Shown: positions 52,628-60,471, counted from the first letter of the stretch. The stretch is DNA of 64,000 nt from an uncultured Roseicyclus sp. (GCA_947500415.1 CANMRT010000003.1:372001-436000); one strand, 5' to 3'. Made by a program: numbers and translations. The notes: generated by a model not told the origin, from the letters alone.

Positions 52628-53184
52628 CGGCCAAGCGCTGCACCCAGGCACCCACCGGTGCCGCAGCCAAGGCTGCCGCTACCCATCGGGCGTCGATCCC
52701 GGTGCTGGAAACCGCACGCCTGCGCCTGCGCGCACCCACCTTGCACGACCTCCCCGCCTGGACCGAAATCTTCGCCGCCCCCCCGTTCAAGGCGGACGCC
52801 GAAGAAGCCTGGACTGAGTTCAGCTATTACACCGCCAGCTGGATGCTGCACGGCCACGGCCTTTGGGCGGTCGAGCTGCACGACGGCAAATTGGTCGGCT
52901 TCACCCATGTCGGACTCGAATGGGAAGATGATGAGCCAGAGCTTGGCTGGATGTTCCTCAGCGACCATCACGGCCAGGGCTACGCGACCGAAGCAGCACA
53001 GGCCGCACGCGATTTTGCGCTGGGTCTGATCCCAACGTTCGTCAGCTATATCGATCCCGCAAACGACCCCTCTTCTGCCGTCGCCAAACGCCTTGGCGCA
53101 GAACGTGACGCCGCCGCGGAAGCAGGCATTCTTGCCACTGAAGGTGAAGCCATCGAAGTCTGGCGCCACGGAGGTGCCGCATGA
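52624..53184 (+). CDS. GNAT acetyltransferase 1 (RimJ/RimL-like)
   Basis: 186 residues beginning at GTG 52624, overlapping the ffh stop. Typical RimJ/RimL-like GNAT: opening IPVLETARLRLRAPTLHDLPAWTEIF (about 25-50), ELGWMFLSDHHGQGYATEAAQAARDFAL with the acetyl-CoA loop QGxGYATEA, and VSYIDPANDPSSAVAKRLGAE. Unlike its sister genes it has a 22-residue N-terminal tail rich in Ala, Lys and Thr. Ends HGGAA. Target unknown; linkage with ffh and ribosomal genes suggests protein or ribosome acetylation, as inferred. Confidence 0.85.
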   Translation: MTAKRCTQAPTGAAAKAAATHRASIPVLETARLRLRAPTLHDLPAWTEIFAAPPFKADAEEAWTEFSYYTASWMLHGHGLWAVELHDGKLVGFTHVGLEWEDDEPELGWMFLSDHHGQGYATEAAQAARDFALGLIPTFVSYIDPANDPSSAVAKRLGAERDAAAEAGILATEGEAIEVWRHGGAA

Positions 53185-53279
53185 CGAAGTTGCACATCCG
53201 CACGCAATCCACAGGTTTCTCCACAGTTTCCGGGGAAACTTACTGCACATTCACAACATCCGCGGAGGCGATCACATGA
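53181..53279 (+). CDS. Possible 32-residue micro-ORF between GNAT1 and GNAT2
   Basis: ATG 53181 overlaps the GNAT1 stop (ATGA) and its TGA (53277-53279) overlaps the GNAT2 start (ATGA). The 32 residues, MTKLHIRTQSTGFSTVSGE then TYCTFTTSAEAIT, are polar and Ser/Thr-rich. A second micro-ORF (55318) with the same double overlap has a loosely similar ending (YSFTT against YCTFTT). No homology known; it may be a coupling device rather than a protein. Confidence 0.3.
   Translation: MTKLHIRTQSTGFSTVSGETYCTFTTSAEAIT
53208..53240 (+). repeat. Tandem 12-bp repeat and palindrome inside micro-ORF
   Basis: TCCACAGGTTTC (53208-53219) is followed directly by TCCACAGTTTCC (53220-53231), and AGTTTCC/GGAAACT (53225-53240) forms a palindrome with a GG loop. 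A protein-binding or attenuation site within the operon is possible. Confidence 0.35.
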
Positions 53280-53815
53280 TCCCCCGCCTTGTGGATATCC
53301 CTCAGCTGGAGACCGAGCGTCTGATCCTGCGCGCGCCCGAGGCTAGCGATTTCGGCGTCCTCGCCCCCTTCGTCATGTCCAACCGCGCCAGCTTTATTGG
53401 CGGCGGCACCGACAAGGACATCAGCCACGCTTGGCGCATCCTCGCGATCCTCTCCGGCCACTGGCACCTGCGCGGCTATGGCGTCTACGTGCTTGTGCCC
53501 AAGAACAGCGACACACCCATCGGCTCCATGGGTCCATGGAACCCCGAAGGCTGGCCCGAACCCGAGCTTAGCTGGACGATCTGGGACGCGGACGCCGAGG
53601 GCAAAGGCTATGCCTTCGAGGCAATGATCGAGATCCGCCGCTACGCCTATGACGTCCTGGGCTGGGAAACGGCGGTCAGCTATATCGACGCCGCCAACAC
53701 CCGCTCCATCGCCCTGGCCGAACGCATGGGGTGCGTCGTCGACACCGGTGCCAAAGGTCCGCACGCCGACGATGTGGTCTACCGCCACCCTGCGTTCGCG
53801 GAGGTGCTGGCATGA
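53276..53815 (+). CDS. GNAT acetyltransferase 2
   Basis: 179 residues of the RimJ/RimL type. Opening IPQLETERLILRAPEASDFGVL, the long SFIGGGTDKDISHAWRILAILSGHWHLRGYGVYVLV, and acetyl-CoA loop in LSWTIWDADAEGKGYAFEAMIEIRRYAYDVLGWETAVSYIDAANTRSIALAERMGC. GCGGAGG precedes ATG 53276. Its stop overlaps GNAT3 (ATGA). It is closest to GNAT4 and GNAT5 by eye (shared W-x-xWD/E...GKGYAFEA and N-T/S-RSIALAERxGC blocks). Confidence 0.87.
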   Translation: MIPRLVDIPQLETERLILRAPEASDFGVLAPFVMSNRASFIGGGTDKDISHAWRILAILSGHWHLRGYGVYVLVPKNSDTPIGSMGPWNPEGWPEPELSWTIWDADAEGKGYAFEAMIEIRRYAYDVLGWETAVSYIDAANTRSIALAERMGCVVDTGAKGPHADDVVYRHPAFAEVLA

Positions 53816-54303
53816 CTGACCTCTGCACCGAACGCCTGACCCTGCGCGTGCCAACGCTTGCCGATTGGCCAGCCTACCGAGACTTCTATGCCTCGGACGC
53901 GACCACGCATATCGGCGGTCCGGTCCCGGCCTCGAAAAGCTGGTACTACTTCTCGGGTGATCGCGGCCACTGGGAGCTTTTTGGCTTCGGCTGGTTCACC
54001 CTCGTCGATGCAAATGGCGTGGTCGGAACCTGCGGCCTGCACCACCCGCCGCATCACGACGACGTGGAAATCGGCTGGAACGTTTACGCCGACGGCCAGG
54101 GAAAAGGCTACGCGACCGAGGCCGCGCGCTCCATCCTCGATTGGGCTGCCACAGCGCTCGGTCAAATCCGCATCGTCAGCTACATCGACCGCGAAAACGG
54201 TGCCTCCAAACGCGTTGCCGAAAAACTTGGCGCACGCTTCGGCGGCGTGATGGCGGCCCACGATCCAGAATGCGAAGTCTGGCTTCATGGAGGTGCGGCA
54301 TGA
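53812..54303 (+). CDS. GNAT acetyltransferase 3
   Basis: 163 residues, ATGA overlap with GNAT2. Opening CTERLTLRVPTLADWPAYRDFYASD, GHWELFGFGWFTLVD, acetyl-CoA loop VEIGWNVYADGQGKGYATEAARSILDWAA, RIVSYIDRENGASKRVAEKLGARFGG, and C-terminus EVWLHGGAA shared with GNAT1 (EVWRHGGAA). This suggests GNAT1 and GNAT3 are closer to each other than to the other three. Confidence 0.87.
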   Translation: MTDLCTERLTLRVPTLADWPAYRDFYASDATTHIGGPVPASKSWYYFSGDRGHWELFGFGWFTLVDANGVVGTCGLHHPPHHDDVEIGWNVYADGQGKGYATEAARSILDWAATALGQIRIVSYIDRENGASKRVAEKLGARFGGVMAAHDPECEVWLHGGAA

Positions 54304-54818
54304 TCCCGACACTTCAAACCGAACGCCTTACCCTGCGCGCGCCCGGTCCCGGCGATTTCGATGCGCTGCGCGGTTTCCATAGCTCGGAGCGGTCTCGCTT
54401 TGTGGGCGGCCCCTGTGACGCGGCGGAATCGTGGGGCTATCTGTGCAAGGCGATCGGCCATTGGACGATGCGCGGCTTTGGTCGTTGGATTGTCACCGAA
54501 ACAGGGGCAGAGGATCGCGCCCTCGGTCTTGTCGGTCCCTACCATCCGCTTGAATGGCCCGAGCCCGAGATCGCCTGGACCCTTTGGGAAGGCGCTGAGG
54601 GTAAGGGCATTGCGACCGAGGCCGCGCGCGCCGCACGTAGCTACACCTATGAGACGCTTGGCTGGACCACGGCAATGAGCCTGATCGCACCAGACAACTC
54701 CCGTTCCATTGCACTGGCCGAACGTCTCGGCTGCACCCGCGAAGGCGAATTCGACAGCGAGGATTTCGGCTTCATGCATATCTGGCGGCACCCCGCCCCG
54801 GCGGAGGTGTTGGCATGA
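54300..54818 (+). CDS. GNAT acetyltransferase 4
   Basis: 172 residues, ATGA overlap with GNAT3. Opening IPTLQTERLTLRAPGPGDFDALRGFHSSERSRFVGGPCDAAESW, GHWTMRGFGRWIVTE, EIAWTLWEGAEGKGIATEAARAARSYTYETLGWTTAMSLI, and NSRSIALAERLGCTREGEFD. Ends RHPAPAEVLA, like GNAT2 (RHPAFAEVLA). The GKGYATEA loop has Ile in place of Tyr here. Confidence 0.87.
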   Translation: MIPTLQTERLTLRAPGPGDFDALRGFHSSERSRFVGGPCDAAESWGYLCKAIGHWTMRGFGRWIVTETGAEDRALGLVGPYHPLEWPEPEIAWTLWEGAEGKGIATEAARAARSYTYETLGWTTAMSLIAPDNSRSIALAERLGCTREGEFDSEDFGFMHIWRHPAPAEVLA

Positions 54819-55321
54819 TCCCCGTTCTGCACACCGAACGCCTGACCCTGCGCGGCCCCGAGGCACGCGATTATCCCGCTTTCCGCGACTTCTTCGCATC
54901 GGACCGCTCTATCCATACCGGCGGTCCGAAAGATGCGAAAAGCGCCTGGATCCTCTTCGCCGCCGAACTCGGCCACTGGCATCTGCACGGCTTCGGCATG
55001 TGGACGGTCGAACATGAAGGCCAGCCCATCGGCCTCGTCGGCTGTTGGTATCCTGACCAATGGCCGGAAAAGGAAATCGGCTGGCTGATCTGGGAGACCC
55101 ACGAAGGCAAGGGCTACGCATTTGAAGCAGCCCAAGCCGCGCGCACCCACTGCTACGGCCCGTTTGGCTGGGACACCGCTGTCAGCTACATCCACCGCGA
55201 AAACACGCGCTCCATCGCGCTGGCCGAACGCCTCGGCTGCACCCGCGATGAGGCGGCCGTGCATCCCAACCCTGACGCGCTCGTGTTCCGGCACCCTGCC
55301 CCAAAGGAGTTGGCCGCATGA
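54815..55321 (+). CDS. GNAT acetyltransferase 5
   Basis: 168 residues, ATGA overlap with GNAT4. Opening IPVLHTERLTLRGPEARDYPAFRDFFASDRSIHTGGPKD, GHWHLHGFGMWTVEHEG, EIGWLIWETHEGKGYAFEAAQAARTHCY and TAVSYIHRENTRSIALAERLGC. Its TGA overlaps the ATG of the 31-codon micro-ORF that leads to chorismate mutase. Last of five tandem paralogues. Confidence 0.87.
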   Translation: MIPVLHTERLTLRGPEARDYPAFRDFFASDRSIHTGGPKDAKSAWILFAAELGHWHLHGFGMWTVEHEGQPIGLVGCWYPDQWPEKEIGWLIWETHEGKGYAFEAAQAARTHCYGPFGWDTAVSYIHRENTRSIALAERLGCTRDEAAVHPNPDALVFRHPAPKELAA

Positions 55322-55413
55322 TCCGCGCAAGAACTACAAATGTAGTTACAGAAAAACTACAGGATAACTACAGCTTCACTACAGCGGTTTTTGCCGCCCC
55401 GGAGGCCCCATGA
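55318..55413 (+). CDS. Possible 31-residue micro-ORF before chorismate mutase
   Basis: ATG 55318 overlaps the GNAT5 stop (ATGA) and its TGA (55411-55413) overlaps the chorismate mutase ATG (ATGA). The residues, MIRARTTNVVTEKLQDNY then [13 protein letters not shown], have no known homologue. Its DNA is much richer in A/T than its neighbours and carries the ACTACAG repeats, so it may be mainly a regulatory region that happens to stay open. Confidence 0.3.
   Translation: MIRARTTNVVTEKLQDNYSFTTAVFAAPEAP
55332..55384 (+). promoter_or_regulatory. TACAnnTGTA palindrome plus phased ACTACAG repeats
   Basis: AACTACAAATGTAGTT (55332-55347) is a perfect 7-2-7 palindrome and contains TACAAATGTA, which fits the TACAnnTGTA consensus of BlaI/MecI/CopY-family repressors. 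Downstream, ACTACAG occurs at 55356, 55367 and 55378, an exact 11-bp period (AACTACAG in the first two). They lie 26 to 78 bp before the chorismate mutase start. A regulator site or an internal promoter for the chorismate mutase-rpsP part is likely. Confidence 0.6.
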
Positions 55414-55709
55414 CACAAGACGCCACCACGCGCGCCGCCGAGGTTCTGGCAGGCCACCGCGACAGCATCGACCGCCTTGATGCGATCCTGATTTACACCC
55501 TGGGTGAGCGCTTCAAGCACACCCAGGCCGTCGGCGTACTGAAAGCCGAACACGACCTTCCCCCGAGCGATCCGGCCCGTGAGGCCACCCAGATCGCCCG
55601 GTTAGAAGACCTGTCGAAACGGGCCGATCTCGACCCCGATTTCGCCAAGAAACTCATGCGCTTCGTCATCGACGAAGTGATCCGTCACCACGAACAACAT
55701 CAATCATGA
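55410..55709 (+). CDS. Chorismate mutase (AroQ type)
   Basis: 99-residue all-helical chorismate mutase converting chorismate to prephenate for Phe/Tyr synthesis. Visible AroQ pattern: [59 protein letters not shown] with the active-site Arg/Lys positions, then [29 protein letters not shown] precedes the start. The protein is a stand-alone domain. It lies between the GNAT array and rpsP, a placement seen in other Rhodobacterales. Confidence 0.9.
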   Translation: MTQDATTRAAEVLAGHRDSIDRLDAILIYTLGERFKHTQAVGVLKAEHDLPPSDPAREATQIARLEDLSKRADLDPDFAKKLMRFVIDEVIRHHEQHQS

Positions 55710-55758
55710 ACCGGGCCCTCGCTCGGAAAATACAAGCCATCCCAAGGAGATACTCACA

Positions 55759-56196
55759 ATGGCCATGAAAATTCGTCTCGCCCGCGGCGGCTCCAAAAAG
55801 CGCCCCTTCTATCGCATCGTAGCCGCCGACAGCCGTATGCCCCGCGACGGCCGCTTCATCGAAAAGCTCGGCACCTATAACCCGCTCCTGCCCAAAGACA
55901 GCGAAGAGCGCGTGAAGATGGACATGGAGCGTGTTCAACACTGGCTCGACAAAGGCGCCCAGCCCACCGACCGCATCAGCCGCTTCCTTGAGGCCGCAGG
56001 CGTGATCGAAAAGAAAGAGCGCGCCAACATGCAAAAAGCGCAACCTGGCAAGAAAGCCGTCGAGCGCGCAGAAGAGAAAGCCGCCAAAGCCGCAGCAGCT
56101 GCAGAAGCCGCCGCCGCCCCCGCCGAAGAACCTGCAGAAGAGCCCGTGGAAGAAGCACCGGCCGAAGAAGCCGCTCCAGAAGAAAACGCAGAGTAA
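55759..56196 (+). CDS. rpsP: 30S ribosomal protein S16
   Basis: 145 residues; residues 1-85 are standard S16 ([44 protein letters not shown]). The remaining 60 residues form an Ala/Glu-rich tail ([20 protein letters not shown]) typical of the alphaproteobacterial long form and likely disordered. AAGGAG precedes the ATG. First gene of the classical rpsP-rimM-trmD-rplS series, here interrupted by an ABC exporter. Confidence 0.97.
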   Translation: MAMKIRLARGGSKKRPFYRIVAADSRMPRDGRFIEKLGTYNPLLPKDSEERVKMDMERVQHWLDKGAQPTDRISRFLEAAGVIEKKERANMQKAQPGKKAVERAEEKAAKAAAAAEAAAAPAEEPAEEPVEEAPAEEAAPEENAE

Positions 56197-56259
56197 TCCA
56201 AGCCTTCAGGGGCGTCCGCTTGACCGGGCGCCCCGACCCTCCAAAGCAGAGATCACGCC

Positions 56260-56799
56260 ATGGCCAAACCCGACCACATCTGCGTCGGCGCCATCATGGG
56301 CGCCTTCGGTGTCCGCGGTGAAGTGCGCGTGAAAAGCTTTTGCGCCGAGCCCTCTGACATCGCCTCTTACGGCCCGCTTTCGACGGAAGATGGTGCCGCC
56401 AGCTACAAAGTGACCCTGACCCGCCCGGTGAAAACCGGCTACGCAGTCAAACTCTCGGGGGTTCAAAACAAGGAACAGGCCGACGCGCTGAAAGGCACCC
56501 GCCTGTACGCGCCACGCACGGCCCTGCCGAACCTGTCCGACGACGAATTCTACCACACGGACCTGATCGGCCTGACCGTCCTCGACACCGGCGGTGAGAC
56601 CATCGGCAAGATCGCCGCCGTCCTCAACCATGGCGCAGGCGACATCTTGGAAGTCCGCGGCAAGGGCCTCGGGAATGGCCTCCTCGTCCCCTTCACCGCT
56701 GCCATCGTCCCAACGGTCGATCTCACCTCCGGTCGCGTCATCGTCGACCCGCCCGAAGGCCTACTCGACCCACCAAAGGCAAAACCCGACGCCTCCTGA
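56260..56799 (+). CDS. rimM: Ribosome maturation factor RimM
   Basis: 179 residues. N-terminal domain with ICVGAIMGAFGVRGEVRVKSFC and the C-terminal PRC-barrel half with LPNLSDDEFYHTDLIGLTVLD and VPFTAAIVPTVDL. RimM helps assembly of the 30S head around S19/S13. It follows rpsP at 63 bp on the same strand. trmD is 1.9 kb away after the inverted exporter pair. Confidence 0.94.
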   Translation: MAKPDHICVGAIMGAFGVRGEVRVKSFCAEPSDIASYGPLSTEDGAASYKVTLTRPVKTGYAVKLSGVQNKEQADALKGTRLYAPRTALPNLSDDEFYHTDLIGLTVLDTGGETIGKIAAVLNHGAGDILEVRGKGLGNGLLVPFTAAIVPTVDLTSGRVIVDPPEGLLDPPKAKPDAS

Positions 56800-56897
56800 G
56801 GCGCGCACCCTCCCTCGTTTTAAAAAAACTCCGGAGGAGCATGCGCAAGCAGGCGAGCGAGGCGGAAAACGTGCGGGCCACAGCCCGCTCCTTCAGC

Positions 56898-57659
56898 TCA
56901 CGGGCGAATGCGCCAGCCGGTTTTGAAGATCCAGCCAATCGTCAAAACGCAGGCCCCGGTGAACCCCAGGATCGCGATGATCGACCAGACCAACGCCACA
57001 TCCGCCGTCCCGAAGAAACTCCACCGGAACCCGCTCACGAGATAGACCACCGGGTTGAACATGCTGATCGTCTGCCAGACGTCCGGCAACATGGTGATGG
57101 AATAGAACGAGCCGCCAAGGAACACCAAAGGCGTCACGGCCAGCAGCGGGATTAACTGCAACTGCTCAAAATTCTGTGCCCATATGCCGATGATGAAGCC
57201 GAAAAGGCTGAAACTCAGGCAGGTCAGGACCAGGAACGTCAGCATCCAGATCGGATGCAGGATCTGCAGATCCACAAAGAAAAACGCCGTCGCCAGGATG
57301 ATCAACCCGATCATCATGCTCTTGGTCGCGGCTGCCAGAACGTAGCCCGCTGTAATCTCCAAGAAGCTCGCAGGTGCTGATAACAACTCGTAGATCGTGC
57401 CGATGAATTTCGGAAAATAGATGCCAAACGACGCGTTTGAGATGCTCTGCGTCAGCACCGTCAGCATGATCAGCCCCGGCACGATGAACGCGCCGTAACT
57501 CACGCCTTCGACTTGGTCGATGCGCGACCCAATGGCCGTCCCGAACACCACGAAATACAGCGACGTCGACAAAACAGGCGAGACAATCGACTGCGCAATG
57601 GTTCGGAATGTGCGCGCCATTTCAAAGCGATATATCGCGCGGACAGCTTGAAGGTTCAT
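56898..57659 (-). CDS. ABC-2 type transporter permease
   Basis: 253 residues with six predicted membrane helices. Family marks: [41 protein letters not shown] at the N-terminus, [23 protein letters not shown], then [40 protein letters not shown], the ABC2_membrane signature. Partner of the ATPase whose stop overlaps this start (ATGA). Substrate unknown (drug, lipid or polysaccharide). Inserted between rimM and trmD on the opposite strand. Confidence 0.9.
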   Translation of the reverse strand: MNLQAVRAIYRFEMARTFRTIAQSIVSPVLSTSLYFVVFGTAIGSRIDQVEGVSYGAFIVPGLIMLTVLTQSISNASFGIYFPKFIGTIYELLSAPASFLEITAGYVLAAATKSMMIGLIILATAFFFVDLQILHPIWMLTFLVLTCLSFSLFGFIIGIWAQNFEQLQLIPLLAVTPLVFLGGSFYSITMLPDVWQTISMFNPVVYLVSGFRWSFFGTADVALVWSIIAILGFTGACVLTIGWIFKTGWRIRP

Positions 57660-58591
57660 GGCCGCTCTCCCTCTTGCACCAGCCCCACGAAGATCTCTTC
57701 CAGGCTCGATTGTTTGGTTTCCACATCCGCCACTGTCACGCCCGCCTCTTGCAAAGCACTCAACAGCCGTACGATCCCTGTCCGCTCTGCCCGCGTGTCA
57801 TAACGATAGGTCAGGCGCTTGCCGTTCTCTGACAGCTCCAACTCCCGATCCGCCAACGCTTCAGGCACAGCCTCCAGCGGCGTCGCCAATTCGATCCGCA
57901 ATTCCTTCTGGCCCATCCGCGCCATCAGGTTCGCCTTTTCCTCCACCAACAGGATCTTGCCCTTGTTGATGACGCCCACCCGGTCGGCCATTGCCTCAGC
58001 CTCTTCGATGTAGTGTGTCGTCAGGATGATCGTCACACCCGACTCTTTCAGGCGGCGCACGACCTCCCACATGTCGCGGCGCAATTCGACATCCACGCCC
58101 GCGGTCGGCTCATCCAGAAACAGCACGCGCGGCTCATGGCTCAGCGCTTTCGCAATCAGCACCCGGCGCTTCATGCCGCCAGACAGCTCCATGATCTTGC
58201 TGTCTTTCTTATCCCACAACGACAGGTCGCGCAGGATCTCTTCCAACTTCGCGTCGTCAGGCGCTTTGCCAAACAGCCCGCGCGAAAACCGCACCGTGTT
58301 GATGACCTTCTCAAACGGCTCCAGATTGATCTCCTGCGGCACCAGCCCAATGAGCCGCCGCGCTTCCCGGTAGGCCTTCTGCGTGTCGTGCCCGCCCACC
58401 GAGACCGCACCCGCAGTCGGCTGCACAATCCCGCAGATGGCGGAAATTAGCGTGGTTTTACCCGCACCGTTGGGCCCCAGCAGCGCCAGGATTTCGCCTT
58501 CCATGATGTCCAGTGAAACACCGTCCAGCGCCGTAAAGCCGCCGTCATAGGTCTTGGTCAGTTGATCAACCGTCAGGATGGGGGATGTCAT
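57656..58591 (-). CDS. ABC-2 type transporter ATP-binding protein
   Basis: 311 residues. Walker [19 protein letters not shown] (about 40-48), Q-loop [10 protein letters not shown], signature [16 protein letters not shown], Walker [14 protein letters not shown]-loop [15 protein letters not shown] and the C-terminal DUF4162-like part ([17 protein letters not shown]). The DrrA/CcmA-like subfamily typically handles exporters. ATG 58591 is taken as start; the open frame beyond is not conserved. Confidence 0.92.
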   Translation of the reverse strand: MTSPILTVDQLTKTYDGGFTALDGVSLDIMEGEILALLGPNGAGKTTLISAICGIVQPTAGAVSVGGHDTQKAYREARRLIGLVPQEINLEPFEKVINTVRFSRGLFGKAPDDAKLEEILRDLSLWDKKDSKIMELSGGMKRRVLIAKALSHEPRVLFLDEPTAGVDVELRRDMWEVVRRLKESGVTIILTTHYIEEAEAMADRVGVINKGKILLVEEKANLMARMGQKELRIELATPLEAVPEALADRELELSENGKRLTYRYDTRAERTGIVRLLSALQEAGVTVADVETKQSSLEEIFVGLVQEGERP

Positions 58592-58739
58592 GGGGCGTGT
58601 CTCCTCAAGTCGCAAACAGCTACGCCTATGCGGCCCGCGCGGCAAGGCGCGACACTGCATGGGACCTCTGCATTTCTGAACATAGCTGACAGCCCTTGCC
58701 ACGATTGATCCCGCCGTCCGGCCCGCGTAGATGGGCACC

Positions 58740-59543
58740 ATGACAACGCGCCCCACCAAATCCCACGGCCGCCTAAGCCAATCCGCCAGCTTGCAACCGC
58801 GTGAGTTGATGACGGATCGCCCCCGCCTGAAAGGCGCATGGACGGCTAAAGTGGTCACGCTTTTCCCTGAGACGTTTCCAGGCGTCCTTGGCGCATCGCT
58901 GACCGGCAAAGCCTTGAAAGACGGCCTTTGGGCGTTGGAACCCATTGGCCTGCGCACGTTCGGACTGGGCAAACACCGGCAGGTTGATGACACGCCCGCA
59001 GGCGGCGGCGCAGGGCTGGTCATGAAACCCGACGTCATGGGTCGGGCGCTGGATATGGCCTGTTCCGGCACACCCGCCGATCCGACCAAATGGCCCCGTG
59101 TCTACCTTTCTCCGCGCGGCAAACCTTTCGACCAGCGTGACGCGGAGCGCTTTGCCAAGGCCGATGGAATGACGCTTGTCTGCGGCCGGTTTGAAGGCCT
59201 CGATCAGCGCGTCATCGACCACTACGCCCTCGAAGAAATCTCCATCGGTGACTACGTGCTGACGGGTGGCGAATTGGCGGCCCAAGTCCTGCTCGACGCC
59301 ACCGTCCGCCTCATTCCCGGCGTCCTTGGAAACGCGGAGTCGACGCAGGAGGAAAGCTTCCAGAACGACCTCCTCGAGCACCCGCAATACACCAAACCCG
59401 CGGAATGGCGCGGCCACGCGATCCCGCCCGTGCTGCTGTCGGGCGACCACGGCGCGGTGGCCAAATGGCGCCGCGAGCAGGCGGAGGAGCTCACCAAACT
59501 GCGGCGCCCCGACCTTTGGACCAAGACCCAAACCGAAGACTGA
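58740..59543 (+). CDS. trmD: tRNA (guanine37-N1)-methyltransferase TrmD
   Basis: 267 residues. SPOUT enzyme methylating G37 of tRNA. Trefoil-knot motifs: [58 protein letters not shown] and the C-terminal [18 protein letters not shown]. The first 35 residues ([21 protein letters not shown]) are an extension seen in Rhodobacterales TrmD; a shorter form could start at 58809. ATG 58740 is chosen over 58731 on similarity to family starts. Separate from rimM here. Confidence 0.93.
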   Translation: MTTRPTKSHGRLSQSASLQPRELMTDRPRLKGAWTAKVVTLFPETFPGVLGASLTGKALKDGLWALEPIGLRTFGLGKHRQVDDTPAGGGAGLVMKPDVMGRALDMACSGTPADPTKWPRVYLSPRGKPFDQRDAERFAKADGMTLVCGRFEGLDQRVIDHYALEEISIGDYVLTGGELAAQVLLDATVRLIPGVLGNAESTQEESFQNDLLEHPQYTKPAEWRGHAIPPVLLSGDHGAVAKWRREQAEELTKLRRPDLWTKTQTED

Positions 59544-59545
59544 CC

Positions 59546-59935
59546 TCATTCCGCGTCCCGTGCGGCCATGAAGTCCAACTTGGCCTGATAGCCTTTCAAC
59601 GCAGGTCCGCTCAAAGCGTTAAGCGACAGCATCACGGTCTTCACCAACAACGCCGTTGCCAGCGCATCGAAGAACCAGGCCAGCGGTGCCGCCGCCCCGC
59701 TCCATGCCTCGGCAAAGCCCGCGAAAGCGTCGAACGTCCAGATACCCGTAATCCCGTGCAGCGACAAAGCGATCCAGAAACCCGCACAATAGGGGCAATG
59801 CCATTGCCCATAGAGCGTTTGCAGCGGCTGCGGCAGCGCCCCGATGATCCGCATGAACCACGTCCCCCAATGGGGCAGATGCTCCCATATCAGGGCATGA
59901 ACTGACGCGGCGAGGATCAGCATTTCGATGTTCAT
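59546..59935 (-). CDS. Membrane protein with CPYC motif, unknown
   Basis: 129 residues with about three hydrophobic helices. GQWHCPYCAGFWIALSLHGITG resembles the CPxCxGFW motif of DUF1360-like membrane proteins; the Cys pair may bind metal or form a disulphide. It is 56 bp downstream of the MarR gene on the same strand, with a MarR-like site in that gap, so it is the likely target gene of that regulator. Function unknown. Confidence 0.65.
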   Translation of the reverse strand: MNIEMLILAASVHALIWEHLPHWGTWFMRIIGALPQPLQTLYGQWHCPYCAGFWIALSLHGITGIWTFDAFAGFAEAWSGAAAPLAWFFDALATALLVKTVMLSLNALSGPALKGYQAKLDFMAARDAE

Positions 59936-59949
59936 TTCGATTTCTTCCT

Positions 59950-59974
59950 ATAGTTCGTTTGGCTTCCTAAATAT
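59950..59974. promoter_or_regulatory. MarR-like site B before membrane gene
   Basis: ATAGTTCGTTTGGCTTCCTAAATAT shares GTTCGT, TG and CTAA-TAT with site A at 60412-60433, but with 4 extra bases between halves. It lies just upstream of the AGGAAG ribosome site of the 59935 gene. Confidence 0.3.
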
Positions 59975-59991
59975 TGGGCGCAAATGAAGGC

Positions 59992-60402
59992 CTAGCTGGC
60001 CTGCATTGCTTTCACTTCCTTGGCGACGTCCTCGGGCAAGTCTTTCGCCACCGCCTCATAGATATCCTCCCCGCGCTTCAGCAGCTCCGCACCCGCGTCA
60101 GTCAGGATGATGTGCTGCGCGCGCGCGTCCATCTGGCATTGAATGCGCGTAATCAGCCCCCTTGCCTCCAGCTTCGACACCATCGCACTGGCCGACGCTT
60201 TCGAGACTCCCAGCCGGTCCACCACATTGTGCAAATGCTGGCCATGGGCGTCGCCATCCCAGAACTGCGTCTGCGCCTCCGCATGAACTGCCGCGAGGTA
60301 TTCGAACTCGCTGTGGCTCAACCCGATCCGCCCCGCCTCACGGGCCCAGGCCCGATGCGATAGCCGATGGATCACCTGCAGTAGGGCTGCCGTTTCCGTC
60401 AT
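59992..60402 (-). CDS. MarR-family transcriptional regulator
   Basis: 136 residues: LSHSEFEYLAAVHAEA, then the DNA-recognition helix VVDRLGVSKASASAMVSKLEARGLITRIQCQMDARAQHIILTDAGAELL (winged helix, about 58-105). Such repressors sense phenolics or oxidants. ATG 60402 has GAGG upstream. Candidate operators lie at 60412-60433 (own promoter) and 59950-59974 (before the membrane gene). Confidence 0.88.
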   Translation of the reverse strand: MTETAALLQVIHRLSHRAWAREAGRIGLSHSEFEYLAAVHAEAQTQFWDGDAHGQHLHNVVDRLGVSKASASAMVSKLEARGLITRIQCQMDARAQHIILTDAGAELLKRGEDIYEAVAKDLPEDVAKEVKAMQAS

Positions 60403-60411
60403 TTCAACCTC

Positions 60412-60433
60412 ATATGTTCGTCTGCCTAACTAT
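60412..60433. promoter_or_regulatory. MarR-like operator A
   Basis: ATATGTTCGTCTGCCTAACTAT, with outer halves ATATGTT and AACTAT and GTT/AAC arms, starts 10 bp upstream of the MarR ATG. Probably the autoregulatory site. Confidence 0.4.
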
Positions 60434-60471
60434 CCATGTAAAACCCTTTCGTCAATACCCCACCTGCCCCC

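Noticed and set aside
51140-52651. 503-codon minus-strand open frame opposite ffh
   Set aside because: Antisense reading of the highly conserved Ffh; His/Leu/Asp-rich with no family marks.
53205-53227. Two DnaA-box-like sequences (ATCCACA, CTCCACA)
   Set aside because: Each differs from TTATnCACA at two or more positions, only two are present, and the genomic setting (ffh operon) is not an origin; they are better explained as a 12-bp tandem repeat.
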